From the NCBI GenBank assembly GCA_037043455.1, contig JAWPHD010010954.1:1-64000 (forward strand): a stretch of DNA of 64,000 nucleotides. Direction: 5' to 3'. The notes below the pieces were generated by a model. It searched no databases and was not told where the DNA came from. It saw only the letters and a program-made list of their open reading frames with translations. Source of the stretch: Cyrtodaria siliqua. Lineage: Eukaryota; Mollusca; Bivalvia; Adapedonta; Hiatellidae. How positions within the stretch are numbered: the stretch's first letter is position 1; each line of letters starts with the position of its first letter. A program made the position numbers and the translations under genes. Of the stretch, positions 24,314 through 35,900 are shown piece by piece.

Positions 24314-25322
24314 TCATCGGCATCATCTACATGTAAATATGTTTGTGTATGCTATTGGTAACCATCGGCATCATCTACATGTAAATATGTTTGCGTATGA
24401 TATTGGTAATCATCGGTATCATCTACATGTAGATATGTTTGTGTATGCTATTGGTGATCATCGGCATCATCTACATGTAAATATGTTTGCGTATGCTATT
24501 GGTAATCATCGGCATCATCTACATATAAATATGTTTGTGTATGCTATTGGTAACCATCGGCATCATCTACATGTAAATATGTTTGTGTATGCAATTGGTA
24601 ACCATCGGTATCATCTACATGTAAATATGTTTGTGTATGCTATTGGTAATCATCGGTATCATCTACATGTAAATATGTTTGTGTATGCTATTGGTAATCA
24701 TCGGCATCATCTACATGTAAATATGTTTGTGTATGCTATTGGTGATCATCGACATCATCTCCATGTAAATATGTTTGTGTAAGCTATTGGTAACCATCGG
24801 CATCATCTACATGTACATATGTTTGTGTATGCTATTGGTCACAATAGGCATCATCTCCATGTAAATATGTTTCTGTATGCTATTGGTAACCATCGGCATC
24901 ATCTCCATGTAAATATGTTTGTGTAAGCTATTGGTAACCATCGGCATCATCTACATGTAAATATGTTTTTGTATGCTATTGGTAACAATAGGCATCATCT
25001 CCATGTAAATATGTTTGTGTATGCTATTGGTAACCATCGGCATCATCTCCATGTAAATATGTTTGTGTATGCTATTGGTGATCATCGGCATCATCTACAT
25101 GTAAATATGTTTGTGTATGCTATTGGTAATCATCGGCATCATCTACATGTACATATGTTTGTGTCTGCTATTGGTAATCATCGGAATCATCTACATGTAC
25201 ATATGTTTGTGTCTGCTATGGGTAATCATAGGCATCATCTCCATGTAAATATGTTTGTGTATGCTATTGGTAATCATCGGAATCATCTGCATGTACATTT
25301 GTTTGTGTCTGCTATTGATAAT
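24314..25322. repeat. 48-bp minisatellite with an open frame
   Basis: About 21 copies of a 48-bp unit ('catctacatgtaaatatgtt' + 'tgtgtatgctattggtaatc' + 'atcggcat'). Because 48 is divisible by 3, the plus strand stays open over 24294-24782 and 24963-25325 with a 16-residue period. A 'gtaagc' variant creates stops near 24781 and 24925. I treat it as non-coding. Confidence 0.85.
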
Positions 25323-25325
25323 TAA

Positions 25326-25690
25326 GCTCTTATCATGATGGAACAGCTGCTTACAGTTACAGCCGCCAGTTTATGTCAACTGCATGACAGTTCTTTATGA
25401 AAACCACGAAATATCAACACCTTATTTTTCACTGGTAAAGAAGATGCATCAGCCTTTTTGCACTATTCTTTGTATATCTCACATACATATTTGCCAATCG
25501 GAACCAATCTTCATTTAGAACGACTAATTTATGTCACTTTTTGATTCTCAAAACCACGGAGCATTTATGATAAAAACATAATTTCACTGCTAAATAATCT
25601 GCATTCGCCAAATACATTTAAACCCGTTAATTATATTATATTGGTTTTGAAAAACTCAACCATTCCCCTGTAATTTATATCTGTAACATG
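25326..25690. other. 3' flank of the ankyrin gene
   Basis: Downstream (minus strand) of the last ankyrin codons. No clear AATAAA signal was found on the minus strand and nothing else is recognised. Confidence 0.3.
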
Positions 25691-26053
25691 TTAGTCAATT
25701 AGCAGATTAACAACATCGAAACATTTGTTTTTCTCAGCTAACTCAGCTGCCGCAACACGATACATTTTAACCAGTTTTGGTTGTGTATCGTAAAGGTATT
25801 TGACAATACCATACCTTCCCCTTTGAGCCGCAAGATGGAGAACCGTCATTTTGTAACAAGTCCTATCCATCGGATTTATGTTGCAATCAATGACAAGCTT
25901 CAAACACGTCAAATGGCCACCTGCTGCCGCCTTGTGAGCTGCATTTTCTCCATAAATGTCCTTCTCTTTTACCATTTTGTCGTATTTCTCTCAGAGGTAT
26001 TTCACAGCGTTTGACCTTCCTCGAAATGCTGCTGTGTGTAAAAGGGTACGCTT
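25691..26053 (-). pseudogene. Ankyrin 3' tail separated by two nonsense codons
   Basis: In the same frame as exon C, about 120 more codons of ankyrin sequence continue past the stop at 26056-26054. They contain one more near-identical module, then two divergent repeats ('MTVLHLAAQRGRYGIVKYL', 'AAELAEKNKCFDVVNLLID') and a natural-looking stop at 25691. The segment is interrupted again by TGA at 25993-25991 where sister modules have TGT (Cys). No frameshift is involved; both lesions are single substitutions. This was probably the ancestral C-terminus. Confidence 0.75.
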
Positions 26054-26710
26054 TTAAGTGTCGGTTGCCCCGGGATTTGCCTTCTGTTGTATCAAGTACG
26101 TCAAACAGTCTAAATGACCACCTGCTGCCGCCTTGTGAGCTGCATTTTCTCCATAAATGTCCTTCTCTTTTACCATTGTGTCGTATTTCTCACAGAGGTA
26201 TTTCACAACGTTTGACCTTCCTCGAAATGCTGCTGTGTGTAAAAGGGTACGCTTTTTAGTGTCGGTTGCCCAGGGATCTGCCTTCTGTTGTATCAAGTAC
26301 GTCAAGCAGTCTAAATGACCACCTGATGCCGCCTTGTGAGCTGCATTTTCTCCATAAATGTCCTTCTCTTTTACCATTGTGTCGTATTTCTCACAGAGGT
26401 ATTTCACAACGTTTGACCTTCCTCGAAATGCTGCTGTGTGTAAAAGGGTACGCTTTTTAGTGTCGGTTGCCCAGGGATTTGCCTTCTGTTGTATCAAGTA
26501 CGTCAAGCAGTCTAAATGACCACCTGTTGCCGCCTTGTGAGCTGCATTTTCTTCATAAATGTCCTTCTCTTTTACCATTGTGTCGTATTTCTCACAGAGG
26601 TATTTCACAACGTTTGAATTTCCTTGAAATGCTGCTGTGTGTACAAGGGTACGCTTTTTAGTGTCGGTTGCCCAGGGATTTGCCTTCTGTTGTATCAAGT
26701 ACGTCAAGCA
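25900..26710 (-). repeat. Tandem 201-bp ankyrin-pair modules
   Basis: Four consecutive 201-bp units (67 codons, two ankyrin repeats each) are almost identical, differing by a few bases such as A/T/S in 'HKAA-GGH' and K/Q or G/W changes. Older repeats upstream in the exon are far more diverged, so these arose by recent unequal exchange or conversion. Confidence 0.85.
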
Positions 26711-29379
26711 GTCTAAATGACCACCACTTGCTGCTTCAAATGCAGCACTTTCTCCATGAATACTTTTCCGATTTACTAGTTGTTGACATGTCTCAGAAAG
26801 ATATTTGACTATGTCCAGCCTGCCAAAGTATGATGCATGGTGTAAAAGCGAAGTCTTGTTTGTATTTGTCAACATGGGATCAATGCTACCCTGATGTTTG
26901 ATGAGGTATTTCAAGCAATCAATGTTATCATGGATTACTGCGATTACTGCCGCACTGTTTCCCCTTTCAGATCTTAACGCTGTCATATCTTTATATGTTT
27001 CAACAAGATATTTCACCATATTAAGATTTCCAGATTGTGCTGCTTTGTGTAAAATAGTCAAACCTTTCTTACTGGTCTTCCTTGGATCTATTTTCTGTAT
27101 AGTCAGATAAGTTAAGCAATCAAGATGACCACTAACTGCCGCATGGTGAGCGGCATTTTCCCCATTTCTGTCTGTCAGTTGAATAGCATCAGAAAAATGA
27201 TCGCAAATGTAATTCACGACATCAAGTTTCCCACAAAAAGCAGCTTCATGCAAAGGCGTATACCCTTTGAATGAACTAACAGTAGGATCTATTCCATGCT
27301 CAATTAGTGTTGCTAAGCAACCTACGTGGCCACCCCTAGCTGCATAGTGGCACGCCGTCTCGCCATCTTTGTCAAATATCTGCATCATTTCATGGTAGTT
27401 CTCGCAAAGGTGTTTGGCCACCTGAACTTTTCCATTAATGGATGCTTCGTGAAGGAGCGTCCCTCCATCATGTGTGACGTCATTGGAATGTAATCCTTTT
27501 TCTAGTAAATACTCAAGACAAGTTATGTCCCCTGCAGTTGCAGCATGAGCAGCCGTGTAGCCTTTCGTACTTATTTTGTTTAGCATGTTTTTATGATGAG
27601 TACAAATGTATTGTACAACATCAATATTGCCATACATTGCTGCACAGTGCAAACTGTTAAACCCTTCTTTGTCTTCTGAGTCAATATTAGATCCATTGTC
27701 TAAAAGAAGGCCAACTAGTTTCGCATTGCCTTTCATTGCTGCATATAGCAGAGGAATCTTCTTATCATCATCAGTTGTCGATGAAAGAAGTACAGCGCGT
27801 GTTGATTCGTCACATTTACTCAAAATAAGACTGGCACTATCGTAATCGTTCCTTGAACATGCCTCATGCAGTAAGTTTTCGTTTGTATTAGGTTTGCGTG
27901 CTCGTATATTCCCGCCTTTTTCTAAAAGTTCTTTTAGAATACCGCAGTTTCCTCCATGAATGGCGGCAAAAAACATAGCATCTGATATGTGTACTATTTT
28001 AGTGATCAGACGTTTGAAGCTTTCTACATTTCCAAACATGCAAGCCTCTTCCACACCCATGTACACGTGTCTTTCCAATAATTCTTTTGGAACAACGGTA
28101 TCTGTGTCAATAATTCTCTGTATAAGATCACCACGCCCGAAGCGAGAAAGGTAACATAACAGTGATTTTTTTTCCTCGTCTACTTTGTAAAAAAGAAGAG
28201 TATCGAGTGTTTCAAAGGTAATCTTACAAAATGATTTGTCATGCCAAAGAGATGAGGCACCAATACATTGCATTACATTTTGCCTTTTATCTATTTCGGA
28301 TTTAAATCTGTCAGCGATTTTCTTATACGGCAAACGGTGTGTGGTGTGTGCGCTTTCTTCTTTCTTTTCTTTCCCGAAAAACTTTGTAAGTATTTCTAAA
28401 GGACAATATTGTATAAGGATATCCAGTATACTGTCGCTTGCAGCATGGAATGTAGATTCGGCTATTGTATCATGGACAAAAGAGAAATACTCGGCATGTT
28501 TGGTCAAGTATGTTTTATCTAATGCTTCTGCTGCATCGAACATATTTCCCATGTCAATACCGGAACTACTAAAATAGTTTTTGATATCATTAAAGCATTC
28601 TTTTTGTTGTGGCTCTAGACAGGAATTGTACATTTTGTTATCACAAAACAGTGTCATCAGCAACGCTACAAAGCTCGCTTTGTCGTTGTCCTTCATCGTC
28701 AACAATTCCTGCTTTATGAATTCTACAGGACCTGAAAATAGCTGTCGAATATTTTTATTTTTCATGATTGTGCATAGAAATGGAAATCCAATTCCACAGC
28801 TTTTCTGTTGCACAGCGACTTGCAGCTCTTCTTTATTGACCTCAATTTTGTCCCTTTCAGCATACCTGATAATCATCTCTTCTTTTTCTTTTGCACTGAA
28901 CTGTATTTTGTCCAGATCATATATGTGGTCTGCGTCAAAAAGCTTGCTTATATTTTTTTTCATGCATGTTGACATGATGTTCTTCCTTATTGTTATAATG
29001 ACCAACAGTTTGCGCGTTCTGATAAAGGACAAAAACTGATCTACATACCTATTCCACTGATCTAGTTCAATATTGTCAACACTAAATTTGCCTAACATGT
29101 CGTCTATAAAAAGAACAAGATTTTGGGATGGATCAAAGACTTCCTTGAAATCGTAAGGGACACTCATTATTAAAGGATAACGGCCACTATCATTCTCTAT
29201 GATTTGTTTCAAAATATTGAATGCCAAATACGTTTTACCGCTTCCAGGAATACCAGTCAGTATTATGATGTTGTCCTTTTTAAGCTTCTCTGTGAAAATA
29301 CTTGTCGATCTCGTCTCGCTTACAATGCTGGTTTCCTTTACCTGTTCCATGTGATCTTCAATTCTAGTTCTTGCAGCTT
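26054..29379 (-). CDS. Exon C: STAND ATPase plus ankyrin repeats
   Basis: The longest open frame in the window (29398-26054, 1,114 codons if read from its own ATG). The predicted exon begins at 29379 after acceptor 'ttattgtag'. In frame numbering from 29398, the P-loop GIPGSGKT is at 49-56, Walker B 'LVLFIDD' at 94-100, and the sensor-like strand 'KLLVIITIRKN' at 130-140. Helical STAND-type sequence follows, with 'FSFVHDTIAE' near 305-314. This matches the novel STAND (nSTAND3-like) NTPases of invertebrates. From about 410 to the end are some 20 ankyrin repeats with the 'G-TxLHxAA..G....V.YL' pattern. The final six repeats form near-identical 67-residue pairs. The frame ends at a TAA (26056-26054) that replaces a Lys codon present in the sister modules, so the C-terminus is probably truncated. 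Confidence 0.9.
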
Positions 29380-29672
29380 CTACAATAAATGTCATCATTT
29401 CATTTGTATGACAATAAGCAATTTACTATGGCACAAAATAATATTTTTCTATTTCGAAATTAGATGGAGTGTATGCTTACATCATCATGTCATCATAATA
29501 TAATAATCATCTTCATTTTCTGCTTTATTCTGAACATCATAATAATAATTATAATAATAATAAAATAATCAACATGTCATCATCATCATCGCCACCACCA
29601 CTACAACAAACACCAACACTATCATATCATGATGATCATGATAACACAATCATCGATATCTTCATCGTTGTC

Positions 29673-29731
<59 letters not shown>

Positions 29732-29888
29732 ATCCTCATTATTATCACAATCATTATCATCATCATCATCATCATCGCCACCACCACAACCACAACCATT
29801 TTCATCATCATCATCATCGTCGTGATAACACAGTCATCAATATCTTCATCGCTGTTTTCATTATCATTACAATCATCATCAAGAACAT

Positions 29889-29920
<32 letters not shown>

Positions 29921-32900
29921 GCATCATTATATCTTCAATATCACCACCATCATCATTATCATCATCCGCGTTTTCGGCTTTATTCTGAACATATCATTAT
30001 CATAATCATGATCAACGACCTCTTACAATTTGTTTGGAGAAATTATCATGTCAAATAATGACCATGAATTGCATTGGTTTTTATTTGGCATTTAAACCAA
30101 ATTTTCTTCCCAGATCGTGAAAATTAAACGTAGCCACTTGATTCGCCTACGTAATCACACTTAAGCTGAACACGAAACTTGTCTCATACATTCTAACTTT
30201 TAAAAATATTGTTTAGTTCATGAACTTGCCATGTAAGACATGTATTGTACTGTGTACTGTATAGTATATGTTAAGGTATTAATTATACAAATATGTCCAG
30301 CTATATTTTAGTATATAGATACATATTTAAATAATATATGTATTTACACCAATTGTCACATTTTGTTGTCGCACCGCTTGCAGCGTTGTTATGAGAAGGG
30401 AAAGCAATTAATAATACAACTGTAATGCAATATCATAAGAGACTAGAAAAAGTTTTACCATAAAAATTACATAGATAAAAGAGATAATAACAAATACCAT
30501 TATGTGTTATTGCCCTGTTTCCCTGATAATATTTCCCCACTGCTTTTCAATGTCTTTACATTTGATCGAAATTCACAACGTTTTACCCCATCCACAAACA
30601 AATAAATAAAACGAAAGGCATTATCTTCTTTTTTTTAATATTTTGGATGTAGGGTAGTGAATTGTTAGTGAAGCTGTTGTTTGAATGGTGTTTTACGTCA
30701 TATGTAGCACACATTAGGCCATATATAACGGTAATGTCTTTTGTGATAGAGGCAGACAAATACTGTTCCTGAACCTGTTCCTAAAGCGTGTGATATTGAT
30801 TTAAAAAAAAATAGAAACTATTAAAATAATTTTAAAAAATCCAGCCTGTTACAGGAAACAACCCATTTTAGTGCATGGCCTTTTATGCATTTATAACTAA
30901 TTTGAGTATGATATTAATGATACCACCGAACGTTGATCATAATAATGAATTAAACTGTACATATTAACCACTTAAAGTATAAACAATTAGTACTACAGTT
31001 TAAGCCTATGGAACAGGAAACAACGTTATATCAGAATTATTTAAAGGTCTGTGACAAGTCCCGACTCAAGTGTGCCTATTCCTATAGGATACCATATCGG
31101 TTCTATATGGAGGATTGACTATAAACCTTAAAATTACACACAAAAACAGTGGGCAGTTGTTTTTGACTTGTCAAAGTCCAGCAGTTATTTCTCCATTTTC
31201 ATTGCTTAAGTTCAACTAGCACATTTTGATGAGCATACTCGACCCCAAAGTCTAACGATTTGGTAGCATCTGCAAATGTGTTCGTTTATAGCATTGTGCA
31301 CTGCTGGGCGTTTTGTTTTGTCAAAGAATGAATCAAACCACAAGTCTGCAGAGCAATGTAAGCTCCTGGCATCTATAGCACGAGTATACTGAGTATAACT
31401 GATAATTTGATAGGAAACCGCCTGATGTTAACCAGAGGTCATTTATTCCACTACCTTCATTTGTTCTAAATAAGCAGCAGCTATCATTTTCATGTGTACT
31501 GTTCATTCACGGATTCAAGTTTCAATACTTGTTTCAAGGTCCATGTCGAGGACCACCAGGCCCACCATATCTTTACTTAGATTATCTGGACACACTATAC
31601 TGTTTAGTTCATAAAGGTTTTCCAAGACGGAAACCAAAGTGAAACATTCATGGGCTGGGGTATTAATAATAACTATGGAGTTGTCTTCAATATTACATGT
31701 ATTCTCAGGGTTTTTATAAGTAATTATTGAGCTGTAAGCCCACCATACTGGAATAGTCTGGGAATGAGACCATTCCACCAACTCAGGAACCGATTAACTA
31801 ATTCTCTTCTTTGCACATAACGAGCGATCAACCACACCATAACATATCATGTTGTCCAGTTGAATAGTTTCCATAGTGCCGACCAGACTTTGTTTTTTGG
31901 TTTCTCTTGATATTACATGGAAATAGGGCACTATGATATCAGGAACATCGTTTACTGTTATAGTTGATGTTGACTCTATAAAAAAGTATTTACTTTTCTA
32001 GACTGGACAACATTTCTAGCTATCTGGTTAGTGGCTATCGTCGGATACCCACGGATAATTCGCGTCGATACTCTTGCTTCTTGATGAATGGAGTCATAAC
32101 GTGATCAATCTAACATGGGTTCCGACGATGGTTAGGGATTTACGAGTATAATTATGATATTTCTATACATGCTGCATTTAGAATGTTGCTTTCGTTCTAA
32201 CTACGATGCATATGGTGACTGAACCTGGTTTAAAAACCCAGTGGCCCCCTTTTTGGCCACTGACCGTTCCAAGGCGGTAGCCCTATTGTCAACCCTTTTG
32301 CGCTTGTGATGTCTTATTTTGCCTTTTAATTCATCTTTAAAGTTGTGCTTTGTTTCTTTGTGTGTTTGTGGTTGACTTCCGTCCTTGAATGCTACTTTTC
32401 CGGTTCGGTTATTATATCTACTTTTGCAAGGAAATACCTACTGCTAATGCAATCTCAACACTATTGTAGAATATATATAGAGTGCGTATGATTTTTATAC
32501 TTAGTCTGACAGTCCGTCTTGAACTGTTGAACTGTTGAATTATGTGTTGGGGTAGGATGGTAGAAGACAAGACAGCAGTACTAACTGGTGCAAATGCCCT
32601 CACTTTGTCAGTCACAAATGGCCATATTAAAGCCGGCATTGAAGACACTGCTCAACTGCGAACATGTTATAAACAATCTTTCTGTGATAGGAACTGACGA
32701 AATTCCGCCTGAGGAAGCTATTAATAGTTGCAATGAAAATATGTGCAGGCGTTTAATCAATAAACAAATATCTACCACATAACCTTATGAACTGCGTTGG
32801 AACAAAGTGTCATCTACACAAGGATTTGAAAAGCTCCCACCTACGGTAGCAACATATCCTTCGATCTCATTTGCAAGCCAGAGTATGGTGTTAGTATATG

Positions 32901-35900
32901 GAGCTATATCCATTCTTTCTTGATCCTTTAAAATTTGGATGGGTCCAAAAAGACACTGAAACCATTACTGTGGCAAACATAAGTAGCAACCAGTTCCATC
33001 GTGAAATATGTGTGATGTAGGTGCGGCTCGGTAAATGAAAAGGACGGTGCAGTTTCTACACCTACCAATACGTTGTGCACTGTGTTATGTAAGTGTGAAG
33101 AAAATGGAGATTGTTGTAATGTGAATCAAAATGCCACCGAATTTTGTACAATTCTGCTAATACTATGTTTCCTGATTTCAAGGTGTTTAATATGTACAGC
33201 TTTCTTGCATTATAATGTAATCGTCATTATGGTGTATATGGATATTATAACTGTATATAATTAATTATTATGACAAATGTGCCGAAAATATAGTGGCGAA
33301 TTTTTTTTTCTTTAAAGGTTTACATTTATTGATAAAATTAGTTACAACATTTATACAAAATGTGAATTTGCATTGTGATATGCATTAAAGTAAGATGATA
33401 AGTATGTACTTATAGTAAACCACAATTAGTTATAAAAGCATGCACTGTCACAACAAAAACAATGGTTTGTTCCCGGTATCATGCGGAAAAAAAGATATGT
33501 AGGCAGGCAGGCATACTTTTTATTCCCTTAATATTTTCTAATTATTTTTAAATCAAGAACAGAAGCTTTATATATAAGGTTAGGGGACAGTATATAATAG
33601 CTCCACTACTAATTCACTACCCTACATACAAAGCATTAAAAAACATAAAAAAAAAGGAAACTTAAACTTTATTTCGGTGGGGATAAAAATTGTTGGGTTG
33701 GGATAGAAATGACGGGACGGTTGAGTTACAGGAAACAAACTCTTTTTTATTTAGGCCTAACACACACATTAAATCTAAAAAAGATTTACATGAAGCGAAT
33801 ACGACGAAAAAGTACTTTTTAAATGAAAAACGATTGTAGTTGTTATGGTTAAAAATGGCGAATTATTGTTATGTTCGCTAATGTACAACCCAAATGAAGA
33901 CGTATTTACTCTTCAAATGTCTTTAAAAGTAAGTATACATATTACTTACCATAATACATAAAACATTACCCACCTATGTCAGGTTAAAATACTTGTTGTA
34001 AATACCGACCATTTTGAATTTCAAGAAGGCCGCCATTTGAATGACCTAAACAATGTTACCAGTGGATTTCTTACATTTTGCATGTTTTGTCACACAAACT
34101 ATCATAAAAACAACATTTATTTTCATAAACTATATCAAAAACAAAATCAAGTTACAGTCCAAGTCATGCTAATATATTAATAATACATTTCTTAGTTAAA
34201 AGAAGAATGCACTAAATGACATATGCTTTAAAGTTAACATCTGTCAGTACTTTCTCATTGGTGTATTTATATATTTAAAACTAAAACTATTAAGTTTGCG
34301 TTATTTCAAAGTTTATTACAAAAGATAAACGATTCGATACCAACGCCCGCAATGCAAAGAAACCACAGACGCCTGACAGAGACATGCTTTTGAATTATCA
34401 GTTGTATAAAAGTTTCGACCTGAATAATAACTACATTTGCAGAAAAGTCATGTATGTCCTGGCCAATTGCTATTATAATAAGAAGGCATTTATAATTACC
34501 AATGTGTTTGTGCAGTTTTCCTTGGTCTACTTTCTGATCTTTCTTCAATATTGCTTCTTTTAGTTGTATAACGTCGTCCTTGACATCCCGTACGTCGACC
34601 TTGACATTATGAACTTCGTCTTTGATATGACCGACGTCGACCTTGACATTATGAGCTTCGTCTTTGATATGACCGACGTCGACCTTGACATTATGAACTT
34701 CGTCTTTGATGTCACGAACGTCGTCCTTGACTTTACCCACATCCTCCGACATGCCTACAACGACGTATGGAACGCAATGACAACCGAATATAATGTTTTC
34801 ACAACTGCCAAGGCATATGTGCCGAACATAAGACAATCATGGCGTTCCATAACCGCATGGCCAGTTATAAGCAAACTTCAAATGAACGATGTTCAGGTAA
34901 ATGTCTTTGAAGTTTATTAACGACATGATCGACTAAAAACGTTGAAACCTTAACAAATCTTCTTCCCAAAAAACAATGAAAAGATTTCGAAATATATGAT
35001 GGTTATCAACTATTGAAGTCCCCCCCCCCCCCCCCCCCCCCCAAAAACACACACACCCCAAAAATAATGTCGCCTCAGTTTTATATAGTAATGCACATAG
35101 ATAAATGTAAGCAATGTTATTTCAACAGTGTTATTATGTGTAAATAATGTTTTGCTATCATGCATAATCTATTTACTAGTTAGTTCACCTTTTTTAACAG
35201 AGAGATGCAAATCAACAAAAGAAGCGACAGGAAAGTACATTGTGTTATAATAGTGGGAACTCGAAGTACGCCATTTTGTCGGGAGGTCCAAGAATGTTGG
35301 TCCAAGAACGTGGATCTACGTATTTAGTCTTTTGTTTTAACCTACTCATAAATACCTGTTTTAGGTAACTTTTAACGACTATTCTGCTGCAGATGCATGA
35401 CACATATATTAATAATATTATTCAGAAATGCCCTAGAATATAAAGTGTATTCAAATGGAGTCAGAATAATGTCCCATTCAGGAGTCCATTGTTTGTGTAT
35501 AGATATTAGGAAAACTCTAAATTATCATCTTAGAAACTACAACGTTTATATGTTTCGTAATGCAGAGTTTGTACGAATGAAGAAGCCCTGGGAGAAAGAT
35601 CGACACCATAGGATTCAATTGATGTTATTTTCAGAACAACTGGACATATCTTGACAGCTCTTTTTTCCAGAAACGATCACTTTATCCCCGGCTGTAAAGT
35701 TCGTTCAAATCAAATACCCGGGATAAAACATAGCCGGTCTCGTGCTGTTTTATTATAGTGACATAGCGGATCGTTCAAGAGTATTATTTTCAGAAACTAC
35801 TGCGCCATTGCATGAAACATACCATTGCCTTTGAGAAATCTACTTTTGAAAAATGGTCACTTCTCTGCGAACGGATCAAATGTTTGTTTGTAGAGTCCAA

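Larger units (their letters stand above)
29380..34499 (-). other. Intron 2 of the receptor gene
   Basis: Starts 'GTAATT' at 34499 and ends 'atttattgtag' before 29379. It holds a trinucleotide microsatellite (29536-29960), an unrecognised protein-like remnant (31515-31997), an RT-element 3' fragment (32220-32420) and two inverted pieces of a dispersed repeat near 30640-30690 and 33595-33650 (shared 'tgtagggtagtgaatt'). Confidence 0.5.

Noticed and set aside
24294..25325. Histidine-rich open frames of 162 and 120 codons
   Set aside because: Products of the 48-bp minisatellite; no start context, interrupted by stops, no family similarity.
26011..29039. Plus-strand open frames opposite the ankyrin exon
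   Set aside because: Antisense shadows of the minus-strand coding repeats.
29574..30058. Serine/isoleucine/histidine-rich frames
   Set aside because: Trinucleotide microsatellite in three frames.
34564..34920. Plus-strand frame with 'DVDLDIMNFVFDMT' repeats
   Set aside because: Antisense shadow of the coiled-coil exon repeat.
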